Shown here: positions 1 to 6,790 of the stretch, piece by piece
Layout: each line of letters begins with the position of its first letter
Numbering within the stretch: position 1 is the first letter of the stretch
DNA from: Promethearchaeota archaeon
Lineage (GTDB): Archaea > Asgardarchaeota > Lokiarchaeia > Sigyniarchaeales > SOKP01
Assembly: GCA_019057355.1 (NCBI GenBank)
Contig: DXJM01000097.1
Coordinates: 1-7,260, forward strand
DNA: 7,260 nt
Direction of reading: 5' to 3'
Position numbers and translations under genes: made by a program
The notes under the pieces: generated by a model
The model's database searches: none
Told to the model about the DNA's origin: nothing
The model's input: the letters and a program-made list of their open reading frames with translations, nothing else

Positions 1-404
1 ACATGTAATTCATTATTAAAATAATGTGCTACTTTATACGAACATAAATTTTTATCCAAATACTTCTCATATTTTTCTCGTTTAATATATGAACTTTCAT
101 TATGAACATCAAACTCAATCCTGGCATTACATAATTTACAATTAAATCGAGTAATTTCTTTACCTTCTTTTAATTCAATATCGACTTTTTGATATCCTCT
201 TACTTTTAGATCTGGATCGATAAATATCTGAAAGTGGTGTTCGCAAACTGTCTCTTTAGGGATCGATATAGTAGTTATTCCTGCTTTTTTTAAAAGATAT
301 TGAGGAATATTTATTTCCTTTTTTGAATGACATGTTGGACAAATAATTTGTATATTTTGTTCATTAACGAAATTTTCATCAAATAAAAATGTATTCTCCA
401 CCAA
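1..404 (-). CDS. Small CxxC/CxHH zinc-type protein, C-terminus cut by window edge
   Basis: The minus strand is open from a stop at 410..408 to the left edge, giving at least 134 residues from TTG at 404 (GTG at 401 is the alternative); no in-frame ATG exists. Visible motifs are CPTC (about residues 22-25), CEHH (54-57), the block VRGYQKVD (68-75) and CKLC (89-92), followed by a lysine/tyrosine-rich helical part. The paired Cys/His groups suggest zinc binding. The CEHHFQ...VRGYQKV block resembles short hypothetical proteins I associate with Asgard archaea; the function is unknown to me. A TATA-like box about 29 bases upstream would place transcription initiation close to TTG 404, favouring a leaderless message. 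An out-of-frame ATG at 414 opens an 11-codon frame through the same region, so a homopolymer length error near the T-run could hide an ATG start. Real gene: confident. Function: not assigned. Confidence 0.8.
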   Translation of the reverse strand, partial: MVENTFLFDENFVNEQNIQIICPTCHSKKEINIPQYLLKKAGITTISIPKETVCEHHFQIFIDPDLKVRGYQKVDIELKEGKEITRFNCKLCNARIEFDVHNESSYIKREKYEKYLDKNLCSYKVAHYFNNELH

Positions 405-428
405 AGTTTATCATACTCTTTTTTTTTT

Positions 429-436
429 ATTTAAAA
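429..436 (-). promoter_or_regulatory. TATA-like box for the left-edge gene
   Basis: The minus strand reads TTTTAAAT here, centred about 29 bases upstream of the TTG at 404. This fits archaeal TATA-to-start spacing for a leaderless transcript. In such AT-rich DNA the match alone is weak; the spacing is the main support. Confidence 0.35.
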
Positions 437-537
437 TAGGTTCTTCTTAATGAAATTTTGCCTATTACTTCACTTTTTCACTAATCCCTTATATGGTATT
501 TTATAACTATAGATATAATGTAACTAAGGTATATTTA

Positions 538-575
538 AACTTTTCTATTTTTTCCTAGGACAAAGTAGAAAAGTT
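538..575. repeat. Perfect 10-bp inverted repeat (hairpin)
   Basis: AACTTTTCTA at 538-547 is the exact reverse complement of TAGAAAAGTT at 566-575. The 18-base loop contains the palindrome CCTAGG. It lies in the divergent spacer away from any stop codon, so a terminator is not the obvious reading. It could be a regulatory hairpin, a protein-binding site or part of a small RNA, or chance in AT-rich DNA. Confidence 0.5.
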
Positions 576-760
576 CACATAGTCATAAAAATAATCCCAA
601 AGCTTTTTAAATCCTAATAAATGACTCTAATCACGCTTGCACAATCGAATTAGCTTTTGAACTTAGCAAAATTTCTATTGATATTCTCATTTTTTTTGTA
701 TAATGAAAGTATTATAATGAATTAATAAAGAATAAAAAGTATAATTTAATAGAAAAATTA

Positions 761-768
761 TTATAAAT
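761..768 (+). promoter_or_regulatory. TATA-like box for the iorB-like gene
   Basis: TTATAAAT lies about 25 bases upstream of 790, so transcription would begin roughly at 788-793, just ahead of the non-ATG candidate starts at 799 and 808. This supports iorB starting its own transcription unit here rather than being the tail of an iorA-iorB operon. Confidence 0.4.
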
Positions 769-798
769 TCAAACTATAAGTATATCTGGTGATAACAG

Positions 799-1486
799 AT
801 AGGAGATATATTTAATATTCTCATAACCGGTGTTGGAGGTCAAGGAGTGATCTTGCTCGGTAAACTATTGAGAAAATATGGATTCAAAACACCATTGATA
901 AAAAATGTTGTCGGTACTGAAACTAAAGGCGTTTCACAGAGAGAATTTAATTGAACCTATAATTAATTCCTGCATAGAAGGCTCTGTTTCATCCACGACA
1001 AGATATTTGATAGATGGAAGATTATATAATCTAGAACAGGATTATAATGTTGAAGACTTGATTTCTCCAACAATACCGATGAATGATTCTCATTTAGTTC
1101 TAGGACTTGAACCCTTGGAGACAATTAGGAATATGAAATTTATTTCGGAGAAAACTATAATTATTTTAAACACGCATAAAAATTTTCCAAGAAATCTCAT
1201 AATTGATTCTGGAAATGAAAAAAAGTATCCTTCAAATGCATTTATTTTAGAAAAATTGGATGAATTGGCCAGGAGAGTTATTTCAATGGATTTTAATGAA
1301 TTGTCTAGTGCAAAATTTAATAATCCTATTTATAGTAATAGTATAATTCTAGGAGTAGGAGTTAAAGAATATAAGGAGATTTTCGATAAAAAAATAATTA
1401 TCGCCTTGTTAAAAGAGTTTTTCAAGGATTCGAAACAAAATATTCAAGCTTTTGAGTTAGGGTACAATTTAATCGATTCAGCTTAA
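799..1486 (+). CDS. iorB: IorB-like 2-oxoacid:ferredoxin oxidoreductase subunit, interrupted frame
   Basis: This encodes the small subunit of an indolepyruvate-type 2-oxoacid:ferredoxin oxidoreductase (POR gamma-domain family), which acts with IorA in the cytosol to decarboxylate aromatic 2-oxoacids and reduce ferredoxin. The first part (to 945) encodes NILITGVGGQGVILLGK, the family glycine-rich N-terminus, then GTETKGVSQRE, equivalent to the usual HGMAQRGGS segment. That frame stops at TGA 952-954. The rest continues one frame over from the GSVSSTTRYL block (GGC at 980) through LEPLETIR, a typical IorB signature, to TAA 1484-1486. Removing 34 nt (942-975) joins the parts into about 217 residues, near family length. 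No ATG is available: ATA 799, five bases after GGTGAT (788-793), and ATA 808, just after AGGAG (801-805), are candidates. The downstream 168 codons are free of stops, which argues against old decay. It could be intron-containing, a recent pseudogene, or an assembly error. No iorA is seen in the window. Confidence 0.72.
942..975 (+). other. Candidate 34-nt BHB-type pre-mRNA intron in iorB
   Basis: Deleting these 34 bases restores the frame and the family sequence SQRE-GSVSS. The fold predicted by eye has an outer exon helix 932-935/977-980 (UUUC with GAAG, one G-U). The central helix is 936-939/970-973 (ACAG with CUGC: three Watson-Crick pairs plus an A-C mismatch). The 5' bulge is AGA (940-942) and the 3' bulge AUA (974-976). 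The inner helix 943-952/961-969 has nine pairs with one bulged U and an 8-nt loop. Cuts after the second base of each bulge (941/942 and 975/976) release exactly this segment. That is the geometry recognised by the archaeal tRNA-splicing endonuclease, as known for cbf5 pre-mRNA in Crenarchaeota. The flanking AGAA direct repeat makes the cut position ambiguous over five bases, one of which fits the bulges. A microhomology insertion is the main alternative. Confidence 0.5.
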
Positions 1487-1590
1487 CCATTTTATTGTTT
1501 GCTTGGATAAATTTTGAAAATATTTATCATGTTAAAATAATTGTGATAACTGATATAAATCATATATTTAAATATAGATTTCTAGTTGAA

Positions 1591-1599
1591 AATATAAAA
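1591..1599 (+). promoter_or_regulatory. TATA-like box ahead of the gelsolin-like operon
   Basis: AATATAAAA lies about 70 bases before the ATG at 1667 and would give a leader of roughly 45 bases containing the strong ribosome site. A 14-bp palindrome, TATATTTAAATATA (1563-1576), lies just upstream and is an alternative TATA element. The 180-base spacer 1487-1666 otherwise holds only a low-complexity TTG-initiated frame that I do not believe. Confidence 0.3.
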
Positions 1600-1652
1600 T
1601 ATGAGCAAACTATTATTACATGTATTTCTTACTCGAACTCAATCCACGTGAG

Positions 1653-1658
1653 AAGGAG
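1653..1658 (+). promoter_or_regulatory. Shine-Dalgarno site of the gelsolin-like gene
   Basis: AAGGAG sits eight bases before ATG 1667 and fixes that start. It also implies a leadered transcript, unlike the probable leaderless LSm gene in the same window. Confidence 0.75.
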
Positions 1659-1666
1659 AAAAAAAA

Positions 1667-2560
1667 ATGCAAAATGATGATTTAAAAATATTTAAAATTC
1701 TATATTCTGGAGAAATTGAGGAAGTCATTAATATTGGATTAATAGACTTATTCTCTTTATTAAACGTGTTAGCATTTTATACGAGAGAAAAAAAAAAAAT
1801 GTATATTTGGGTTGGAGAACATGCATCCAGAACAATTAAAAATTATATTGTAAAATTCCGTGAAATATTTAAAAATGATTATCCAGAATATCGGGTTTTG
1901 AGATACATCACCATTGAATCAAAGACTGAGTCTTTTGAATTTTTTAATGATACAGGAATTGAAAAACAAATTCTCCAAAATAAAATCAGCATTGAGGATG
2001 CAAAGTATAAGGAACATACAACGGTAATCAATCAGATTAAAGGATTAAAGGAAGAAGCAGATACATATTTTGAGAAAGAACAATATGAAGAAGCTATAGA
2101 GACTTCAATAAAAATTATCGATAAAGCAAGAGAAATCGATGAATTATCTTTAGTTCAAGATCAAATTGAATTTATATCAGAAGCAAAAGCACGAGCTAAA
2201 GCGAAATCTGTATTAGAGGATATCAGAAAAGAAAAAAGAAAATTAAAAAAACAATTCCAGAACATTCGTCATGGTTCAGATATAGTTCAAGTCCATAATG
2301 AAGCGAACTTTTTTGAGCAGAAATATTTAGAATATTTAGATTTAACAGCCTTATCTGATGTAAAGGTTTTATTAAATGATATTAAAAAAAAATTTAATGA
2401 ATTAAAAACAGAAACTAAAAAATCAGCCCTTATTGAAAATTTTATAGAAAAAATTGAGATTTTAAGGTCTAAAGCCAAAGATGCTTTAAATAGGCGAGAA
2501 TTTCTAGAATCAATAAACTTATTCAAAGAAATAATTGTAATGTTAAACGATCATATATAA
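1667..2560 (+). CDS. Gelsolin-like domain protein with helical repeats
   Basis: 297 residues. Residues about 9-98 match the gelsolin/villin repeat: a hydrophobic strand with LFSLLNVLAFY, the hallmark MYIWVGEHAS (45-54), a long basic helix (56-70), YPEYRVLRYITIES (72-85) and SFEFF (89-93), which corresponds to the usual EPxxF ending. Gelsolin domains bind and sever or cap actin, and Asgard archaea are known to encode functional ones with their own actins, so a cytosolic cytoskeletal role is likely but inferred. The rest (about 105-297) is charged alpha-helix and coiled coil with no signal peptide or membrane segment. TPR-like units are at about 130-165 (YFEKEQYEEAIETSIKII) and at the C-terminus (267-295). 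Single-domain gelsolin proteins usually need partners or oligomerisation, which the coiled coil could supply. The next gene starts 16 bases downstream with its own GGGAGA site, so the two are probably one operon. Domain call fairly sure; target unknown. Confidence 0.78.
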   Translation: MQNDDLKIFKILYSGEIEEVINIGLIDLFSLLNVLAFYTREKKKMYIWVGEHASRTIKNYIVKFREIFKNDYPEYRVLRYITIESKTESFEFFNDTGIEKQILQNKISIEDAKYKEHTTVINQIKGLKEEADTYFEKEQYEEAIETSIKIIDKAREIDELSLVQDQIEFISEAKARAKAKSVLEDIRKEKRKLKKQFQNIRHGSDIVQVHNEANFFEQKYLEYLDLTALSDVKVLLNDIKKKFNELKTETKKSALIENFIEKIEILRSKAKDALNRREFLESINLFKEIIVMLNDHI

Positions 2561-2576
2561 ATGGGAGAGAAATACG

Positions 2577-4700
2577 ATGAATGCCCCGATAGAGTTAGTG
2601 ATAAAGAAATTTGAAAAAGTCTTTATAGATAGGAAAAATGATATTGAAAATTATCTTAAAAAATATTATAATGATCTATTTAACAACCGTGTAGTGAGGA
2701 ATGTTGAGAGAATCGATGCCACTCACTTGATAAAAACTTTAGGATTCAGGAAAAATTTATCTTCATGGAAAAACTCTTACGATAATTTAGTAGTAAGTAC
2801 TTGTACCAAAATTAAAGGAGAAAAAAAGAGATTTAATTATAAGTTTTATTTTATTGAGGAAAAATTAAGCTCAGAGATCGTAAGACAATTGGAGGATATT
2901 ATATCGGACGTGAATAACTTAAAGGAACAGTTTGAGTTCTCTGAGATATTTAAAAGAATTAGTAACGCTGAAGATCTTATTAAAAAAAAAAAGGATGCTT
3001 ATTTCAATAATTTACTTATAAATTTAAAATTTGAAGTGAAAAAAGCAGAAGAATATTACAAGGATGAATTAAAAAAAATCACCTTATTAGAACAAGAAGT
3101 TCAGAAAAATCAATTAAAAAACGATTTTAAATTAGCCATGAATATCGCTGAAGAAATTATCAATTGTGCTAGAAAATTTAAGTTGAGGGAAAAAGAGAAA
3201 GAATTTACTGATAAGAATATTGAACTAAAAAATAAAGCAGAACTATATCTATCCGAAACAATTACTAATTTGGAAGCTATAGCAATTATTAAAAAAAATG
3301 AATTTCTTTTTGATGAGGCTATAAATTTTTATGAGAATATAATTGCTTTATTAGAAAAGAATGAGAAAAACGATTTAATTGATAAATATTTAAAAAAAAA
3401 AGAAGAAATCAAGATTGAAAGAGAAGAACATCAGAAAAATAAAGAATTAAATCAAATTCGAGATCAAATTGCTGAATTAGAAAAAGATATTATGAAAAAT
3501 TATGATGTAGGAAATCATGAAGAAGTATTAATGCAATGCAATGCTATAATTAATTTATTCGAAAAAATTGAAGAACTTGACTCAAAGAATAAATACATTG
3601 AATTTATTAAAGAGGTAAAAGATAAAATAGCCGAAACCCTCAAGCAAGAAGAAGAGATTACGTTAAGGAAAAAAGCAGTGGAAAAGTTCCTAAATCTCTA
3701 TGATGAACAAATAAAAGAAAAAAAGAAAGAACAAGAGAATCTCATTAGAAAGGCTGAAAAATGTAATCAATTGATTGAAATTCAGGAAGATTTGATTCCG
3801 ATTATTGAAGATTTCACTGTGCAAGATCTTTTAGGAGATTTATCTAGTGATATCCAACAGCAACTAGAACAACTCGGTAGTATATTAGAAGAACACCGAG
3901 TTGATGTAAAAAGCACGATTTCTAATAGGGGAATTATTATTAGATCTACAGGGGAAGCGTTAGAAATTGAAAATGAGATCAATGCGAATCAAATAAGAAG
4001 CAATGAAAGAGAAGTCTTGTACGACGTGCAGATTAAATTAGAAAATCAATTTGATGATGTAATTGAGGAAGCAATTCTAACAGATTTGATTCCATATAAT
4101 TTTGAAGTAGTAAATATAAAAATTAGTATAAAAGGAATAGAGAGAGCCGAGGAAAAGATCCTCACTAAAGATGGTTTGGAAATTACATGGAATTTGAAAA
4201 AAATCCAACCCAAGGAAAAAATAGAGATTGTCTATGATTTACGTCACAGGATTTCCCGGACTATAATCTTCATGCTTGAAAGCCAGTTAAAAATCATCAA
4301 AACGCATGTAAATATTGAAGAGACAACTCCAAGAATGGAGGGTTTTCATGAAGCAAGCATACCTTTCATTAATCCTGGACCTAATCAATTAAAGGGGTTG
4401 ATTATCGAAGATATCATCCCCCTTTATTACATTCATAACATCAAGGAACCTAAATCATTCATACCACGTTTAGATCAATCAAATAAGGGAGATTTAATAA
4501 AATGGAATATTGGAACAATGGGTATCGATAGCATCAATCATCATTATAAATTGTTAGAAATTTTTAAATTTGAAGAAATAAAACTACTGATTGACGAAAT
4601 TGATCAAGAAGCTTTTGATTGCTTGAAAAAAAAAGAGATTTCTAGTTCAATCGAGAAATATAATGAAATTTTAGCCATGTTAGATAAATATTTCAACTAA
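2577..4700 (+). CDS. Large coiled-coil protein with two C-terminal DUF11-like beta-domains
   Basis: 707 residues, start ATG 2577 after GGGAGA (2563-2568). I do not recognise a named family. Residues 1-120 form a mixed alpha/beta domain with no known motif. Residues 120-440 are highly charged coiled coil with loose TPR-like units at about 183-213, 243-275 and 310-345 (pattern: small residue, AI or VL, then EN/AI-II-LLE). Residues 478-562 and 588-662 look like two related beta-sandwich domains. The first reads LTDLIPYNFEVV then ITWNLKKIQPKEKIEIVYDLR; the second IEDIIPLYYI then IKWNIGTMG. This matches the DUF11-type pattern (xxDxIPxxF, WNLGxLxPxE, YxxR), normally found in archaeal surface proteins. 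No signal peptide or membrane anchor is seen, so it should be cytosolic. The final 30 residues resemble the C-terminus of the upstream gelsolin-like protein. A scaffold or adaptor role with that partner is inference. Confidence 0.72.
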   Translation: MNAPIELVIKKFEKVFIDRKNDIENYLKKYYNDLFNNRVVRNVERIDATHLIKTLGFRKNLSSWKNSYDNLVVSTCTKIKGEKKRFNYKFYFIEEKLSSEIVRQLEDIISDVNNLKEQFEFSEIFKRISNAEDLIKKKKDAYFNNLLINLKFEVKKAEEYYKDELKKITLLEQEVQKNQLKNDFKLAMNIAEEIINCARKFKLREKEKEFTDKNIELKNKAELYLSETITNLEAIAIIKKNEFLFDEAINFYENIIALLEKNEKNDLIDKYLKKKEEIKIEREEHQKNKELNQIRDQIAELEKDIMKNYDVGNHEEVLMQCNAIINLFEKIEELDSKNKYIEFIKEVKDKIAETLKQEEEITLRKKAVEKFLNLYDEQIKEKKKEQENLIRKAEKCNQLIEIQEDLIPIIEDFTVQDLLGDLSSDIQQQLEQLGSILEEHRVDVKSTISNRGIIIRSTGEALEIENEINANQIRSNEREVLYDVQIKLENQFDDVIEEAILTDLIPYNFEVVNIKISIKGIERAEEKILTKDGLEITWNLKKIQPKEKIEIVYDLRHRISRTIIFMLESQLKIIKTHVNIEETTPRMEGFHEASIPFINPGPNQLKGLIIEDIIPLYYIHNIKEPKSFIPRLDQSNKGDLIKWNIGTMGIDSINHHYKLLEIFKFEEIKLLIDEIDQEAFDCLKKKEISSSIEKYNEILAMLDKYFN

Positions 4701-4712
4701 TTTTGGCATCTA

Positions 4713-6776
4713 CTAGTTTATTTTGCGATCAAGAAATCTAACTCTAAATGAGTCTAATTTACCATCCCTAACATTTATTTCTCTATAACCCCCTGCGGAT
4801 TTAAGATCCCTAAGACTTCCTAAACCAAGAGCGGGAGTTTGAACGATAAAGGGTGCGTAGTCTAAAATATCTTTGGAATTAGTATATATCTCAGAATAAA
4901 TATCATAAAATACAGCTGCAGGATTTTCAATTTTCTTTAGATTAAAAGGAGGTGCATCAAAAACTTTTGTCATGTACCCTTCAGGATCCTGCAACCGATA
5001 TTCCTGATGTTTATGCGTATGGCCTGACAAAACAAGGACGCAATAATTCTTACAAAATGTAATTAGTTTTTCCCAGTTTGTAGAAATTGTTCCATATTTA
5101 ACGTTAAACTTTCCATCAATTCGCGCTTCTAGGGGACTTTTTTCTAATTTTTTGATTATAGATTCTTTAAAACTCGCACTTATCATATATTTATTCCTTT
5201 TTCCAAGCATTTTTCCTAGTCTCTTTACCATACCTTGTTTCTGGCGGGTATTTATAGGAGGCCCGTGTAAAAAGAGAAAGATGGTATCGTCTATATCATA
5301 GTTAAAGTTAACAATATTTTCCAGATAGTTTATTTGACGACTTGAGAGTCCCGTAACAGAAGGGTGTCCTCCCAACAAGTCCCTTACATTTTTAAAGGAA
5401 TCCGGACCAGAATTTAAAAATATGAATAAATTTTTTCCTAATTTAACTGAAAAATCCAATGATGGATTAATTTCTGACCAATATCCTTTCAATGCACCAT
5501 AACTTTTTGTAATCGCATCGATGGGAGATGTTGATAAGATTTCATTCAGCGATAATGCTTCAAATGCATTCAATCCCATTTTCTTGTACATTCCTCCCCA
5601 GTTTAAATCATAACTCGCGATTCTAAAATCATGATTTCCTAAAATCGTAAATACAGGACACAAGAGCTCTTCATTTTGAGAAAGCCCACGAAATTTCGGT
5701 CTATTTTTTTGCGGATAATTCGTAATAATATCTTTAAAAACTTGCCAGTTGGTATTTTCATAGCGGAAGTCTGCCGTTTTATTATTTTTTTTTATAATTT
5801 TGCTTATTAGAGTAAAATCAATTATATCACCCGTTATAACGACAAAATCTAATTCATTATGATATACTTTCTTGTTAATGATTTTTATTAATTTTCGGAA
5901 TTGATTATTGGGATTGATAAAACGTCTGAGCAATGATTGTTTCAATTCAAGATGATGGGATCCTTTAAATAAGTTCTTTTTATTTTTTAGTTTGCCAAGA
6001 TGTTTTTCTAATTCTGATTTTCTAATTTTTTTATACCTTTTTTTAATTAGTTCATAGATTCTATCATTTCTTTCAGCTAAATGGAGATCGGTTGCATGAA
6101 TAAAGCTAAAATTACTCCAATTGTTTTTCGATATAACAATAGAATGATAATTTATCTTTTTTTTTTCAAATTGAATGTCAAACATCACGAAATTTCTTTT
6201 TTTAAGGAAATCAACAACTTGTTTTGACAATCGAAATTTCAAGGTAGTTCTATAATAATGTTCTAATCCATTAAAAACATCATATCTCTTGAGATAATTT
6301 TGAGGTGAACTATATTCATTATGGATAAAGGCACGTTCATTTATTGAGATTATAGAAGTTGATTCTACCTCTAATACCGCTGGAATGATAGGTTCTCCTC
6401 GAATGGAAAGTGGTTTTAATTTATGTATTCCTCTATGTTTATTAGTTTTTCTTTCACTCTTGTCCTTTTTTCCTATTATATTTAAAAATCCTTTTTTGAT
6501 TTTTTCTCCAAGGTCTTTTTTTTCTTTCTCCTTCTTTTTTTTGAATATTACTTTTAGCTTCCACTTGTATTCGATGATAGGAATTAATTGAATACCATAT
6601 TTTATTGAATCTTCAAATCCCTTTTTATTGTCGATATTACTTACAAATAAAACTCTCGCTTTGAAAGTTCGCTCCTTCAATTTAGAATCAATATTTATAA
6701 TTAATGGATGTCCCAAATTAGGATTGATCAATATAGATTTGGGAATAAATTCTTGTGGATTATTTTGCAAAATCAA
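4713..6776 (-). CDS. Calcineurin-like metallophosphoesterase with N-terminal beta-domain and Lys-rich insert
   Basis: 687 residues. All signature blocks of the dinuclear-metal phosphoesterase fold are present in order: ATDLH (D230, H232), TGDIID (D317), LGNHD (N381, H382), LFLHGPP (H504) and SGHTH (H586, H588). An active Mn/Fe-type hydrolase of phosphomonoesters or diesters is therefore expected; the substrate cannot be told. Residues 1-220 are a beta-rich domain of unknown family, interrupted by an extremely lysine-rich stretch (about 72-123). A helical basic insertion (about 240-300) lies between the first two metal motifs, and the end (640-687) has an extra beta tail with GGYREINVRDGKL. 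The start is TTG at 6776; an in-frame TGA lies two codons upstream and no early ATG exists, so TTG 6770 (codon 3) is the other option. No signal peptide or membrane helix is evident. The stop lies 12 bases from the converging coiled-coil gene. LSm lies 153 bases upstream on the same strand; co-transcription is possible but not shown. Confidence 0.88.
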   Translation of the reverse strand: MILQNNPQEFIPKSILINPNLGHPLIINIDSKLKERTFKARVLFVSNIDNKKGFEDSIKYGIQLIPIIEYKWKLKVIFKKKKEKEKKDLGEKIKKGFLNIIGKKDKSERKTNKHRGIHKLKPLSIRGEPIIPAVLEVESTSIISINERAFIHNEYSSPQNYLKRYDVFNGLEHYYRTTLKFRLSKQVVDFLKKRNFVMFDIQFEKKKINYHSIVISKNNWSNFSFIHATDLHLAERNDRIYELIKKRYKKIRKSELEKHLGKLKNKKNLFKGSHHLELKQSLLRRFINPNNQFRKLIKIINKKVYHNELDFVVITGDIIDFTLISKIIKKNNKTADFRYENTNWQVFKDIITNYPQKNRPKFRGLSQNEELLCPVFTILGNHDFRIASYDLNWGGMYKKMGLNAFEALSLNEILSTSPIDAITKSYGALKGYWSEINPSLDFSVKLGKNLFIFLNSGPDSFKNVRDLLGGHPSVTGLSSRQINYLENIVNFNYDIDDTIFLFLHGPPINTRQKQGMVKRLGKMLGKRNKYMISASFKESIIKKLEKSPLEARIDGKFNVKYGTISTNWEKLITFCKNYCVLVLSGHTHKHQEYRLQDPEGYMTKVFDAPPFNLKKIENPAAVFYDIYSEIYTNSKDILDYAPFIVQTPALGLGSLRDLKSAGGYREINVRDGKLDSFRVRFLDRKIN

Positions 6777-6790
6777 TTCTCAATCAGCAC

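Larger units (their letters stand above)
405..798. other. Divergent intergenic region, no gene seen
   Basis: This spacer of about 400 bases lies between the minus-strand zinc-type gene and the plus-strand iorB-like gene. All frames are broken by frequent stops and I recognise no tRNA, rRNA or CRISPR. It contains a T-run near 418-428, a perfect 10-bp inverted repeat (538-547 and 566-575), a 9-base direct repeat TATAATGAA (699-707 and 713-721) and TATA-like boxes near both ends. No iorA-type reading frame precedes iorB, although iorA and iorB are adjacent in many archaea. Confidence 0.6.

Noticed and set aside
905..952. Independent start of iorB at the internal frame from 905, or programmed frameshifting between the two frames
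   Set aside because: A start at 905 drops the essential GVGGQG segment encoded just upstream. Frameshifting would leave about 11 extra residues between SQRE and GSV; excision of 34 nt gives the family spacing exactly. No slippery heptamer or other recoding signal is evident.
1495..1677. 60-codon TTG-initiated frame between iorB and the gelsolin-like gene
   Set aside because: It has no ribosome site, low-complexity AT-driven composition and no recognisable motif. It overlaps the Shine-Dalgarno site and start of the real gene.
2287..2526. Antisense frame inside the gelsolin-like gene
   Set aside because: Shadow of the strongly supported plus-strand gene; its composition reflects the antisense of charged helix codons.
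3782..3982. Antisense frame inside the coiled-coil gene
   Set aside because: Shadow frame with serine/isoleucine-rich antisense composition, no ribosome site and no motif.
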